Assembly: GCF_965223285.1 (NCBI RefSeq)
Contig: NZ_OZ244997.1
Location: 5,084,001 to 5,148,000 of the forward strand
DNA length: 64,000 bases
Source: Leptofilum sp965223285
GTDB taxonomy: Bacteria; Chloroflexota; Anaerolineae; Promineifilales; Promineifilaceae
Reading direction: 5' to 3'
In this document: piece by piece, positions 17,314-24,194 of the stretch
Layout: each line of letters begins with the position of its first letter
Numbering within the stretch: position 1 is the first letter of the stretch
Made by a program: the position numbers and the translations under genes
Notes under the pieces: model-generated
Database searches by the model: none
The model's input: only the letters and a program-made list of their open reading frames with translations
Told to the model about the DNA's origin: nothing

Positions 17314-18312
17314 ATGAACCAAATCCGTGAACAGTTTGAAGAAATAAACGGCCGTTTGCTTGAAGCCAAAAAAGCAGTGCGTGAGCGTGATCGGATTCTC
17401 TCACTCATGGCCTCGCTTGATGAATCTTTGGAAGTGGAAAAGAGTAACATAACCAACCTTACAGTCGAGCTAGACGAGGCTAAGGAGCGGGTGGAGGAGT
17501 TGGAAGGGTTGACCTGGACGGCCGTTTGGCAAAAGCTAATCGGCAACCATGAAGAAGAGCTGAGCGAAGAAGCTGCAAAATTAGCCGCACTCAAAATGGC
17601 GCATGAGGCCAGCGAAATCAAAATCCAGAGCATCCAGAACAGTTTGCAAGAATTTGAGGCGGTGCTGGTGGATTTGGCAACGTGTGATGAGGAATTAACC
17701 GCCGTTCTGGCTGAGCAGCAGGCGTTTTTGGTGGCGAACGGCCGTTTGCCTGCCGAAAAAATCACTCAGCTCAACCAGCAAATAAGCGAAGGCCAATCAT
17801 TCTTGCGTGAGGCGACTGAGGCATTATCTGTTGGTAAGAAGGCAGGAAAAGCGGTTGCTGCCCTTTTCCAAAGGATTGCAACTGCCAAAACGCCTATCAT
17901 GCGCAACCCACGCGGCCTTCAGATGCTCCCGGTTAGAGATGAAATTCACCACACGTACACTGGAATGGGCGCAATCGTTCTGTCCGCGAATGAAGTTCAG
18001 CCAATGCTGAATTTATTTCAACTTGAATTAGAGGATATCGGCGTACAAATGATGCCGCCTCCAAATCTTGCAGTTCCTGAATTGGCTGAAGTAATGCCTC
18101 ATTTTAAAAGTAGCTTTGAGAACAACGAACCGCAAAGGGTACAAAGAATACGGAGTTGGAAAAAGCATCTTGAGAGTTTGTATGATTACCTCAGGAAGAA
18201 GATGGATTCAGTAGAGCAACAATGTCGTGTGATGGAAACGGCCGTAACCGATGCTCAAATCGAATTACAAACCTTGATTGAAGAACATTGGCAGGAGGTC
18301 AAAAATGAGTGA
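17314..18312 (+). CDS. coiled-coil protein of unknown function
   Basis: 332 residues. Two coiled-coil stretches flank a small globular part: about 5-190 (charged heptads, with a short break near LTWTAVWQKLIG) and about 275-332. The middle (about 205-265) includes HHTYTGMGAIVLSANEVQPML. No signal peptide or membrane span. I do not recognise the family. ATG 17314 follows GGGGGTG at a good distance; an in-frame GTG at 17293 is less likely. The stop overlaps the start of arsC by 8 bases, so the two are translationally coupled. Contains four ACGGCCGT copies in 1 kb, encoding NGR and TAV. Confidence 0.75.
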   Translation: MNQIREQFEEINGRLLEAKKAVRERDRILSLMASLDESLEVEKSNITNLTVELDEAKERVEELEGLTWTAVWQKLIGNHEEELSEEAAKLAALKMAHEASEIKIQSIQNSLQEFEAVLVDLATCDEELTAVLAEQQAFLVANGRLPAEKITQLNQQISEGQSFLREATEALSVGKKAGKAVAALFQRIATAKTPIMRNPRGLQMLPVRDEIHHTYTGMGAIVLSANEVQPMLNLFQLELEDIGVQMMPPPNLAVPELAEVMPHFKSSFENNEPQRVQRIRSWKKHLESLYDYLRKKMDSVEQQCRVMETAVTDAQIELQTLIEEHWQEVKNE

Positions 18313-18727
18313 GAAAAAGTCTGTTTTGGTGTTGTGCACCGGCAATTCATGCCGTAGCCAAATGGCTGAAGGGCTAATTAATGCTCGGCTTGGTGAGCAA
18401 TTTGTGGCTTACTCTGCCGGAACAGCACCGAGCGGCTATGTGCATCCCAAAGCGATTGCCGTGATGGGTGAGCTGGGTATCGATTTAAGCCAAAACGAAT
18501 CCAAATCAACCGATTTGTTCAAGGGTCAATATTTTGATCACGTAATTACGGTGTGTGATTCAGCCCAGGAGACATGCCCCGTTTGGCTGGATGGTGCAGG
18601 TCAAAAAACACACATCGGTTTTTACGACCCGGCCGAAACAACGGGGACAGATGCGGAAGTAACGGCCGTTTTCCGGCACATCCGTGACGAAATTGCGGAT
18701 CAGGTTTTAAGCTTCCTGCAGGCGTAA
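18305..18727 (+). CDS. arsC: thioredoxin-type arsenate reductase / LMW phosphatase
   Basis: 140 residues. Low-molecular-weight phosphatase fold of the pI258 ArsC type, reducing arsenate to arsenite. The P-loop is LCTGNSCRSQMAEG (CX5R), the redox cysteines appear in VCDSAQETCP with the ArsC spacing, and the acid catalyst is FYDPAE. All three catalytic cysteines are present, which favours arsenate reductase over a plain tyrosine phosphatase. No arsenite pump or ArsR gene is nearby. ATG 18305 lies inside the end of the preceding gene. The 3' end overlaps the convergent DUF2867 gene by 21 bases. Confidence 0.9.
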   Translation: MSEKKSVLVLCTGNSCRSQMAEGLINARLGEQFVAYSAGTAPSGYVHPKAIAVMGELGIDLSQNESKSTDLFKGQYFDHVITVCDSAQETCPVWLDGAGQKTHIGFYDPAETTGTDAEVTAVFRHIRDEIADQVLSFLQA

Positions 18728-19231
18728 CGGCCGTTTCACTGCTGCCTTTATCATTTGCCCAACGACAATGTGGTGGAACGGCCGTATCACATTAAAGTAA
18801 ACTGGCCCCGTCCAGCGATGGTAATGCACCAGCGTCAGCACATGGAAGCGATTTTGAGTTGTGCCCGGCTCCATAATCACGCCTAAATGTGCCGTCAGGT
18901 GAGATTCAGAGGCGGCGGCAAACCAATATTCGTTTTCAGCCGCCATTTGCACCTGGAAGAAGGCGGCAGATATCCCCGGCACAAAAGAAACATCCTCTGG
19001 TCGTAAAGCCATCTCTTGCGGCACACCCTGCTGCTTCATCCCTAGCAGCCGTACAAAAAACCAGCGCACGCGGTACAAAAATTTGACCCAGCCTGGATTG
19101 TAAGAAAGCATGTTGGCAATAAACTGCCGCAGCGAGACCTCGCCGGAAATCGTTTTTATGTCAATATGATCGGCTGTTTTCGCCAATTCAGGCAGATTGG
19201 GAACGGCCGCAAAAAGTGCCTCATTTTTCAT
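18707..19231 (-). CDS. DUF2867 family protein
   Basis: 174 residues. DUF2867 proteins are small, of unknown biochemistry, and often fused to or near NAD-dependent epimerases. Typical features are AENEYWFAAASESHLTAHLGV and the C-terminal VIRPFHHIVVGQMIKAAV. ATG 19231 follows AGGAGCTTAAAG; the frame is open further but without a ribosome site. It lies 70 bases after the TetR gene on the same strand and may be in its operon. The DUF2867 and arsC genes converge. Confidence 0.8.
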   Translation of the reverse strand: MKNEALFAAVPNLPELAKTADHIDIKTISGEVSLRQFIANMLSYNPGWVKFLYRVRWFFVRLLGMKQQGVPQEMALRPEDVSFVPGISAAFFQVQMAAENEYWFAAASESHLTAHLGVIMEPGTTQNRFHVLTLVHYHRWTGPVYFNVIRPFHHIVVGQMIKAAVKRPLRLQEA

Positions 19232-19301
19232 CTTTAAGCTCCTGTCTGAGCAACGTAAAACTTCATCAACAGATTCCGCAGATTGAACAAATTCCATTCG
19301 C

Positions 19302-19868
19302 TTAATCTGCGAAATCTTTGATTAGCTCAATATCATATAGACGTAAGCATTCGTTAAACAGGTGCCGCAGGTCTTCGCCCACAAGGGGGGGCTGCATCTG
19401 TTCGCTGCCCACCAGTATGGCATAGAGCAAATTAGCAATGGTTTGGGCTTGGGCGGCATCTCCAATGATTTCTTCACAAAGCTGCTGCACATACTCTCGG
19501 CGACGGCCGTCTACGCGCGTTTGTATATGGCGAACGGCCGTATCCTGCAAAGCCCAGGCGCGCATAGCCACATCAGGGTCTTCAGCTTGGCGGGTGGAAA
19601 ATTCGACGGCACTGTTTAGCAACCGCTGCAATTTTGCTTGTGGCGAAGGCAAATCCGCCAAACGCTCAATAATGTTGAGTGTGCCTTCTGCTTCGTAAAA
19701 CGCCAGAAATTGCTGCTTGTACCTTTCATAGCTGCCAAAGTGATGGTAAAAAGAGCCTTTGGTCACACCAAGGTGTTTACATAATGCATCAATTGTTAAT
19801 CCTTGCGGCCCATCTGCCAGCAAAATTTGGACGCTGTTTATAAACCAATCACGCTTTGTTTTCCGCAT
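19302..19868 (-). CDS. TetR/AcrR family transcriptional regulator
   Basis: 188 residues. The N-terminal helix-turn-helix (about 8-55) has GLTIDALCKHLGVTKGSFYHHF, the classic TetR recognition helix; the rest is the all-helical ligand and dimer domain. ATG 19868 is chosen; the in-frame extension upstream reads through the operators. Two matching inverted repeats lie at 19876 and 19911, the second within a clear promoter, so autoregulation is likely. The likely targets are itself and the DUF2867 gene. The inducer is unknown. Confidence 0.92.
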   Translation of the reverse strand: MRKTKRDWFINSVQILLADGPQGLTIDALCKHLGVTKGSFYHHFGSYERYKQQFLAFYEAEGTLNIIERLADLPSPQAKLQRLLNSAVEFSTRQAEDPDVAMRAWALQDTAVRHIQTRVDGRRREYVQQLCEEIIGDAAQAQTIANLLYAILVGSEQMQPPLVGEDLRHLFNECLRLYDIELIKDFAD

Positions 19869-19875
19869 AAGAGTA

Positions 19876-19897
19876 AACCATACCCTTTGGTATGGTT
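19876..19897 (-). promoter_or_regulatory. TetR operator O1
   Basis: AACCATACC-CTTT-GGTATGGTT is a perfect 9-bp inverted repeat with a 4-base centre, just upstream of the TetR start codon and downstream of the -10 box. It shares ACCATAC/GTATGGT with O2. A bound dimer here would block the start of transcription or elongation. Confidence 0.8.
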
Positions 19898-19907
19898 GAT
19901 GGCGAAA

Positions 19908-19937
19908 AGCATACCATACCGTATGGTATAGTGTCAA
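19908..19937 (-). promoter_or_regulatory. TetR gene promoter overlapping operator O2
   Basis: On the minus strand TTGACA (19932-19937) and TATGCT (19908-19913) are 18 bases apart. The spacer holds operator O2, ATACCATAC-C-GTATGGTAT (19911-19929), a perfect 9-bp inverted repeat that overlaps the -10 box. The promoter should be repressed when the regulator binds. Confidence 0.82.
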
Positions 19938-19948
19938 GGTGAAAAATG

Positions 19949-20007
19949 GCCACAGAGCTCACAGAGGTTTTAGAGAATTTCTCTTTTTCCTCTGTAAACT
20001 CTGTAGC
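19949..20007. repeat. CCACAGAG palindromic intergenic repeat, copy 2
   Basis: GCCACAGAGCTCACAGAG pairs imperfectly with CTCTGTAAACTCTGTAGC. It shares the central TTTTAGAGAATTTCTCTT-type loop with copy 3 at 21589. It lies between the cyclase-family gene and the TetR promoter. Confidence 0.8.
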
Positions 20008-20015
20008 AAAAAAAA

Positions 20016-20891
20016 TTAGTACACTGACCCGCGACCGCCGAGCCGTTCCACGTGAACCGGATCATAGCAGTCGCCGAACTTGGTTTTGGGCATTTGGGCT
20101 TTGCGGGCCATGAGCTGCTCATATTCGTCATCCTCCACCATGGCCACAATGCGGGCAATGCTGGCCTCGCCGTCCACAAAACGCCAGGGGAAGCAGCCAA
20201 CCTGCACTCGTCTGTTTACTAGCAGATCAATATCGCCGCCCACGCATTCAGCATGGATAATGCCCTTGTCGAACATCCACAGGTGCATCATCTGGTACAT
20301 ATCTTTGGTGAAATATTCCGCCAATGGTTTGCCATATTTTTGCTGGAAGTGAGCATCGGCGTCTTCTGCTTGGGCGGGCATCCAATCCCGAATTTTGGTG
20401 TTCATGGGATGATCTGCACTGCCGCAATCGACACCAATCCACTTGATCTTTTTGTCGATGCACCATTGGGCAAAGCGGGCGTCCGGGCCGGGGTGCATCA
20501 CCATGTAGCGCACCTCATTCCCGTACGGCTGGTCCCAGCCAAAGTGGTGGTAGCCAGTATGGATAATGAGAATGTCGCCCTCGCGCACTTCTACGCGCTC
20601 CTCAATCATCGCTGGCGTGTACACATCATAGTCGCCACAGATGTCGCTTAAATCGACAATGGCGGCGTCGCCTGCCAGAAAATCGAAGTTGAGCTGGGCA
20701 ATATCTTTGCCGGGGGTGTAAAAATGTATCTCGCCGTCTAGATGGGTCCCCACGTGATTGCTGTGGGTGACAACTTGCCCATTGGCCCCGTTGGGCGCTA
20801 GGCGTTTGAAATATTTAACTTGCAGCGGTTCATACGTTGGCCAGGGCGGGGTGCCAATGCCGAGAGGGATGGTGAGATCGATAAATTTCAC
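20016..20891 (-). CDS. cyclase-family (kynurenine formamidase-like) metal hydrolase
   Basis: 291 residues. Cyclase superfamily (PF04199), which includes kynurenine formamidase and isatin hydrolase. The metal motif HSNHVGTHLDGEIHF (HXGTHXDXXXH) is intact, and later GVDCGSADHPMN and HAECVGGDIDLL are family features. It is longer than KynB (about 210), nearer to isatin-hydrolase-like members, so I do not name a substrate. The start is GTG 20891, fixed by AAGGAG 7 bases before. A -10-like box is at 20956. It lies upstream of the TetR gene on the same strand, but operators sit between them. Confidence 0.85.
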   Translation of the reverse strand: MKFIDLTIPLGIGTPPWPTYEPLQVKYFKRLAPNGANGQVVTHSNHVGTHLDGEIHFYTPGKDIAQLNFDFLAGDAAIVDLSDICGDYDVYTPAMIEERVEVREGDILIIHTGYHHFGWDQPYGNEVRYMVMHPGPDARFAQWCIDKKIKWIGVDCGSADHPMNTKIRDWMPAQAEDADAHFQQKYGKPLAEYFTKDMYQMMHLWMFDKGIIHAECVGGDIDLLVNRRVQVGCFPWRFVDGEASIARIVAMVEDDEYEQLMARKAQMPKTKFGDCYDPVHVERLGGRGSVY

Positions 20892-20955
20892 GAGACGTCT
20901 CCTTTTTGCGCATAGCGATTAAGCATCATTTGGGTCTTCACTTAATGATGTAGGG

Positions 20956-20961
20956 ATTATA
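20956..20961 (-). promoter_or_regulatory. -10 box of cyclase-family gene
   Basis: On the minus strand TATAAT is preceded by TGTAC, 65 bases before the GTG start at 20891. A -35 match upstream (TTTACT region) is weak. Confidence 0.4.
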
Positions 20962-21011
20962 GTACAGGTGTGAAGTAAATTTGTAACGAAGTTTTGCTGG
21001 GTTGGTTTATT

Positions 21012-21095
21012 TACCCTAAAGGGGTTGAATACCCCGCCACTTGTGGCGAAAGGAATCCTTTTGGTTTTGATACCCCGCCTGCTTGCAGCGGGGTA
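21012..21095. repeat. GC-rich hairpin pair TACCCCGC
   Basis: Two hairpins: CGCCAC-TT-GTGGCG at 21035-21048 following ATACCC, and TACCCCGC ... GCGGGGTA at 21071-21095 with an 8-bp perfect stem. The shared ATACCCCGCC start suggests two copies of one repeated element. The second lies just past the end of the YqaA-like gene and could help terminate it. Confidence 0.5.
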
Positions 21096-21100
21096 ATTCA

Positions 21101-21553
21101 TTAGAAAATGTCAATGAAGCGAGAGGCAATGCCGAGCAATACGCGGTAACGCAACGTTTTGCCAAAGATCACCCAAAAGCTGAAAGTACCAAAGTGCATG
21201 TGGAGTGCGCCCGCAACGGCCGTTAACGGATCGCCAATAAAAGGAACCCAGGAAAAGAAAAGGGCTACTGGCCCCCACCGGTTATAAAATTTTTCGGCTC
21301 TGGCCCACGTCTTGGGATCAATTTTTATGTACCGACCCAGCACAAAATCGGTGCCTTTTTTGCCCACAAAGTAGTTGAGCACAGAGCCACTATAGCTGCC
21401 CAGAGTGGCCACAACCACAATCCACCAAACATTGTAGCCAAGTGGGGCCATGCCCAGCACAAAAAATTCAGAAGCGAGCGGCAGCAGAGAGGCAGACAAA
21501 AAGCTGATCAGGAACAGCCCGAAGTAGCCCAGGCTGAAGAAAAATTCAGTCAT
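21101..21553 (-). CDS. YqaA-like small DedA/VTT family membrane protein
   Basis: 150 residues, with about four hydrophobic segments. Related to the VTT/DedA proteins but of the short YqaA type: FVLGMAPLGYNVW, GSYSGSVLNYFVGKKG and FFSWVPFIGDPLTAVAG (the conserved re-entrant loop with Gly, Asp and Pro) are visible. DedA-type proteins affect membrane lipid transport and proton-motive force; the function of YqaA is not settled. ATG 21553 follows AAGGA. It is downstream of the DAHP synthase gene, separated by palindromic repeat copy 3. Confidence 0.85.
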   Translation of the reverse strand: MTEFFFSLGYFGLFLISFLSASLLPLASEFFVLGMAPLGYNVWWIVVVATLGSYSGSVLNYFVGKKGTDFVLGRYIKIDPKTWARAEKFYNRWGPVALFFSWVPFIGDPLTAVAGALHMHFGTFSFWVIFGKTLRYRVLLGIASRFIDIF

Positions 21554-21588
21554 GAATCCTTAAGTCGTTGTGGGGCAGAAGATGTTGG

Positions 21589-21646
21589 CCACAGAGGTGC
21601 AGAGATTTTAGAGAATTTTCTCTTCTTTCTCTGTGTCCTCTGTGGC
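21589..21646. repeat. CCACAGAG palindromic intergenic repeat, copy 3
   Basis: GCCACAGAGGTGCAGAG pairs with CTCTGTGTCCTCTGTGGC. The centre TTTTAGAGAATTTTCTCTT resembles copy 2. It lies between the DAHP synthase and YqaA-like genes on the minus strand. Confidence 0.85.
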
Positions 21647-21652
21647 GAAAAA

Positions 21653-22498
21653 TTAAGTGAAGTCGCGGTTGAAAACGGCCGTAATCTTCTGCATTTCCGC
21701 CACAAATTGGGGCAACGTGCCAAGCGGCAGGGATTGTTGGCCATCGGACCAGGCATTGGCCGGGTCGGGATGCACTTCTACCAGCAGGCCATCTGCGCCA
21801 GCGGCCAGGGCCGCTCGGGCTGCCGACAGTACCAGGTCAGCGCGACCGGTGGCATGGCTGGGGTCAGCAATGACGGGGTAGGGGCTCATCTGCTTCACCA
21901 GGGCAATGCCGTTGGTGTCTAGCGTGTTGCGCGTGGCGGTTTCAAAGGTACGAATCCCCCGCTCGCACAGGATGATGTTTTGATTGCCCCGGCTGCTGAT
22001 ATGCTCGGCGGCCTTGAGCCATTCGTCAATTGTTGACATAAAACCGCGCTTGAGCAGCACGGGCTTGTCTAATTCGCCCACAGCCCATAAGAGTGGATAA
22101 TGCTGCATGTTGCGGCTGCCTAGCTGAATGATGTCGGCGTAACGAGCGACCAGCGGCACGTGTTCTACTGCCAATGCTTCGGTAATAACCAGCAGGCCAA
22201 ACTCGTCGGCCACATCGCGCAAAATTTTTAGCCCTTCGTGGCCTAAGCCCTGGAAGCTGTTGGGGGAGGTGCGGGGCTTAAAGGCCCCGCCGCGCAGCAC
22301 GCGTCCGCCTACGCGGGCCACCGCTTCGGCCGCTGCCCGCGTTTGGGCGTAGCTTTCCACAGAGCAGGGGCCAGCCATCAATACAACATTGCTGCGACCT
22401 ACAGCAAAATCAGACGTAATGGGTACAGGTTGGGTAGCAACGGCCGTTTCAACCGCTGAAACTGTTTGAGTATGTTGAGTATGGTGCAAGGTGTTCAC
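21653..22498 (-). CDS. aroF: 3-deoxy-7-phosphoheptulonate (DAHP) synthase, type I beta
   Basis: 281 residues. First enzyme of the shikimate pathway (PEP plus erythrose 4-phosphate). Signature motifs: MAGPCSVES, GGRVLRGGAFKPRTSPNSF, IQLGSRNMQHY, PVLLKRGF, ILCERGIRTFET, IADPSHATGR and LVEVHPDP. It lacks the ferredoxin-like regulatory domain of the Thermotoga enzyme and the chorismate mutase domain of the Bacillus enzyme, so feedback control may be absent. The start is GTG 22498, decided by TTAAGGA 6 bases before it; a TTG at 22531 is in frame but weak. The gene symbol follows common usage for this subfamily. Confidence 0.93.
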   Translation of the reverse strand: MNTLHHTQHTQTVSAVETAVATQPVPITSDFAVGRSNVVLMAGPCSVESYAQTRAAAEAVARVGGRVLRGGAFKPRTSPNSFQGLGHEGLKILRDVADEFGLLVITEALAVEHVPLVARYADIIQLGSRNMQHYPLLWAVGELDKPVLLKRGFMSTIDEWLKAAEHISSRGNQNIILCERGIRTFETATRNTLDTNGIALVKQMSPYPVIADPSHATGRADLVLSAARAALAAGADGLLVEVHPDPANAWSDGQQSLPLGTLPQFVAEMQKITAVFNRDFT

Positions 22499-22629
22499 AA
22501 GATTCCTTAATTGTGTGGTGCTTTTAAGCAAGCTTACGTAACTTTCAAAATATTTTGAACGAATTATACTAAACTTTTGTAGCTAGGGTCAATTTTTATA
22601 ACGACTGTTTAACCAGTTCCAAATCTTGG

Positions 22630-22666
22630 TTGACAAAACGAGGCAAAACGGTCTTTAATACCGTTT
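22630..22666 (+). promoter_or_regulatory. possible promoter with inverted repeat upstream of membrane protein gene
   Basis: TTGACA (22630-22635) and TTTAAT (22654-22659) are 18 bases apart. An inverted repeat AAACGGT-7 bases-ACCGTTT (22646-22666) covers the -10 box and could be an operator. The gene start is at 22747, with TTGGAGG at 22735. This is a reading by eye. Confidence 0.35.
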
Positions 22667-22746
22667 GATAACGTGAGATTTGTAGAAAATGTTTACATAA
22701 TGGTTGAGTACGACCGTTTCCATATGGTTCAATTTGGAGGATTTTT

Positions 22747-23325
22747 ATGAGTCGCAATACAAAAATTGTGGTAGGCATTATCGCCGGTATTTTGGGCGTG
22801 TGCTGTATTATTGCCATCGTAGCCGCGCTGTTTTTACCGCGCGTGTTCGAAAATTTCGCCGAGAGTGTGGATGATCCCGCTGCCGCCGCCGAAGTCGCCA
22901 ACGACATCGTTGATTATGATTTGCCCGCAGGCTACGACGAACAAGGGGCCATGAACTTTCTGGGCTTTCGCATGGCGTTCATCACTGGCCCCAGCGAACA
23001 ATCGATGATCATGCTGGCTGAGTTCCCCGCCTCGCTGGCGGGGGATGAGGAGCAGATGCAGCAGCAGATGCGCGACGCCTTTGCCAACCAAACGGGCAAT
23101 CAAAATGTGAATTTGGAGTTTGTAGGCAGCGAAGAGGTCACAATCAACGGTCAAGAGGTTACCCTGGGAACTTACGAAGGTTCGGATGAAAATGGAACCA
23201 GCTTCCGGCAGATTCTGGGCGTGTTTGAGGCTAAAAGTGGCAGTCCAGCGATGTTGATGATTATGGGACCGGCTAGCAACTGGGATGAAGGTGGCATAAG
23301 CCGCTTCATTGATTCGCTGGAGTAA
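22747..23325 (+). CDS. membrane-anchored protein of unknown function
   Basis: 192 residues. One N-terminal membrane span (about 8-30, with two adjacent Cys) and an outward alpha/beta domain of about 155 residues. The domain reads like the small lipoprotein-like modules in Chloroflexota and actinobacteria that end with FIDSLE (FITGPSEQSMIMLAEFPAS, VTLGTYEG, AMLMIMGPASNW), but I cannot name the family. A strong ribosome site TTGGAGG precedes ATG 22747. It is a stand-alone unit. Confidence 0.72.
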   Translation: MSRNTKIVVGIIAGILGVCCIIAIVAALFLPRVFENFAESVDDPAAAAEVANDIVDYDLPAGYDEQGAMNFLGFRMAFITGPSEQSMIMLAEFPASLAGDEEQMQQQMRDAFANQTGNQNVNLEFVGSEEVTINGQEVTLGTYEGSDENGTSFRQILGVFEAKSGSPAMLMIMGPASNWDEGGISRFIDSLE

Positions 23326-23383
23326 AATGAACCATATGCTTAAACAATGATGGCTCTTTGGGATTTCCTGGGGTCAGCATCGA

Positions 23384-23444
23384 ATTTATGCGAATGAACG
23401 CTAACTTTCGCGTTAATTCGCGTAAATTCGGTGCAAAATCAGCG
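23384..23444. repeat. CGCG-type imperfect palindromic intergenic sequence
   Basis: The stretch around GCGAATGAACGC, TTTCGCGTTAATTCGCG and TAAATTCGG resembles the AATTCGCG dispersed intergenic repeats found in many genomes. It lies between the membrane protein gene and the nitroreductase gene. It is imperfect and the assignment is weak. Confidence 0.35.
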
Positions 23445-23475
23445 AGCCCCACCAAGCCCTGAAGCCCCAAAATTA

Positions 23476-24132
23476 TTACCGCCTGTTTCCCCAACCTTCC
23501 CAAGACGTTACTTTAACCGCTGGCACGCGCTTGGCTGGCTTAAAACCTTCGCCTGTGTAATAAGCCACTGGCAATAACGCTGCCTGGGTAACGTGGCTGG
23601 GAATCCCTAAAATTTCCGCAATTTCGTTTTCGTAGCGCAAATGCAGGGTGGTCCAGGCTGCCCCCAAGCCACGGGCGCGCAGGGCAAACATGAACGACCA
23701 GGCGGCGGGCAAAATGGAGCCATACAGCCCGGCCTGGGCCATCGGTCCCGCATCTTCCACGCGCCCTTCAATGCAGGGGATGACCATCACTGGCACTTTG
23801 TGCATGTTTTGCGCCAGATGAACGGCCGATTTCACGACGCGCCCCTGTTGTTCTGGGTCATGATCTCGGCTGCCTCGGCTTTCCATCTGCTCCTGACTGG
23901 AGCGAGCGTAAATGAAAAACGATTGTTTGTACAGCTCCCCAATTTGCGCCTTTTTCTCCGCATCGGTAACGACCATGAAATGCCAGCCTTGCGAATTGCC
24001 ACCGGTAGGGGCCTGGATGGCAATCTCCAGACATTCCTCGATGATTTCCGGCGGCACGGCCCGCTCCAAATCCAGCCGTTTGCGTACAGAGCGGGTGGTG
24101 GTTAATAATTTATCGACGGTAGCGAGGTCCAT
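23476..24132 (-). CDS. nitroreductase family protein
   Basis: 218 residues. FMN-dependent nitroreductase fold: RSVRKRLDLERAVPPE (flavin phosphate contact), APTGGNSQGWHFMVVTD, and GLGAAWTTLHL near the C-terminus are typical. NAD(P)H-dependent reduction of nitro or quinone compounds is expected; the natural substrate is unknown. ATG 24132 follows AGGAG; the in-frame extension upstream is the GTAATT repeat and is unlikely to be translated. The IS701 element begins 63 bases upstream of the start. Confidence 0.9.
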   Translation of the reverse strand: MDLATVDKLLTTTRSVRKRLDLERAVPPEIIEECLEIAIQAPTGGNSQGWHFMVVTDAEKKAQIGELYKQSFFIYARSSQEQMESRGSRDHDPEQQGRVVKSAVHLAQNMHKVPVMVIPCIEGRVEDAGPMAQAGLYGSILPAAWSFMFALRARGLGAAWTTLHLRYENEIAEILGIPSHVTQAALLPVAYYTGEGFKPAKRVPAVKVTSWEGWGNRR

Positions 24133-24148
24133 ATGGGTCTCCTGAAGA

Positions 24149-24194
24149 ATGTAATTGAGTAATTGGGTAATTACGTAATTGCTCAATTACCTAA
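24149..24194. repeat. GTAATT palindromic repeat split by IS701 element
   Basis: GTAATTGAGTAATTGGGTAATTACGTAATTGCTCAATTAC forms a palindrome. Its continuation CTAATTACC resumes at 25672 after the insertion sequence. A second copy is at 37330-37362. The IS element therefore landed in a dispersed palindrome. Confidence 0.75.
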
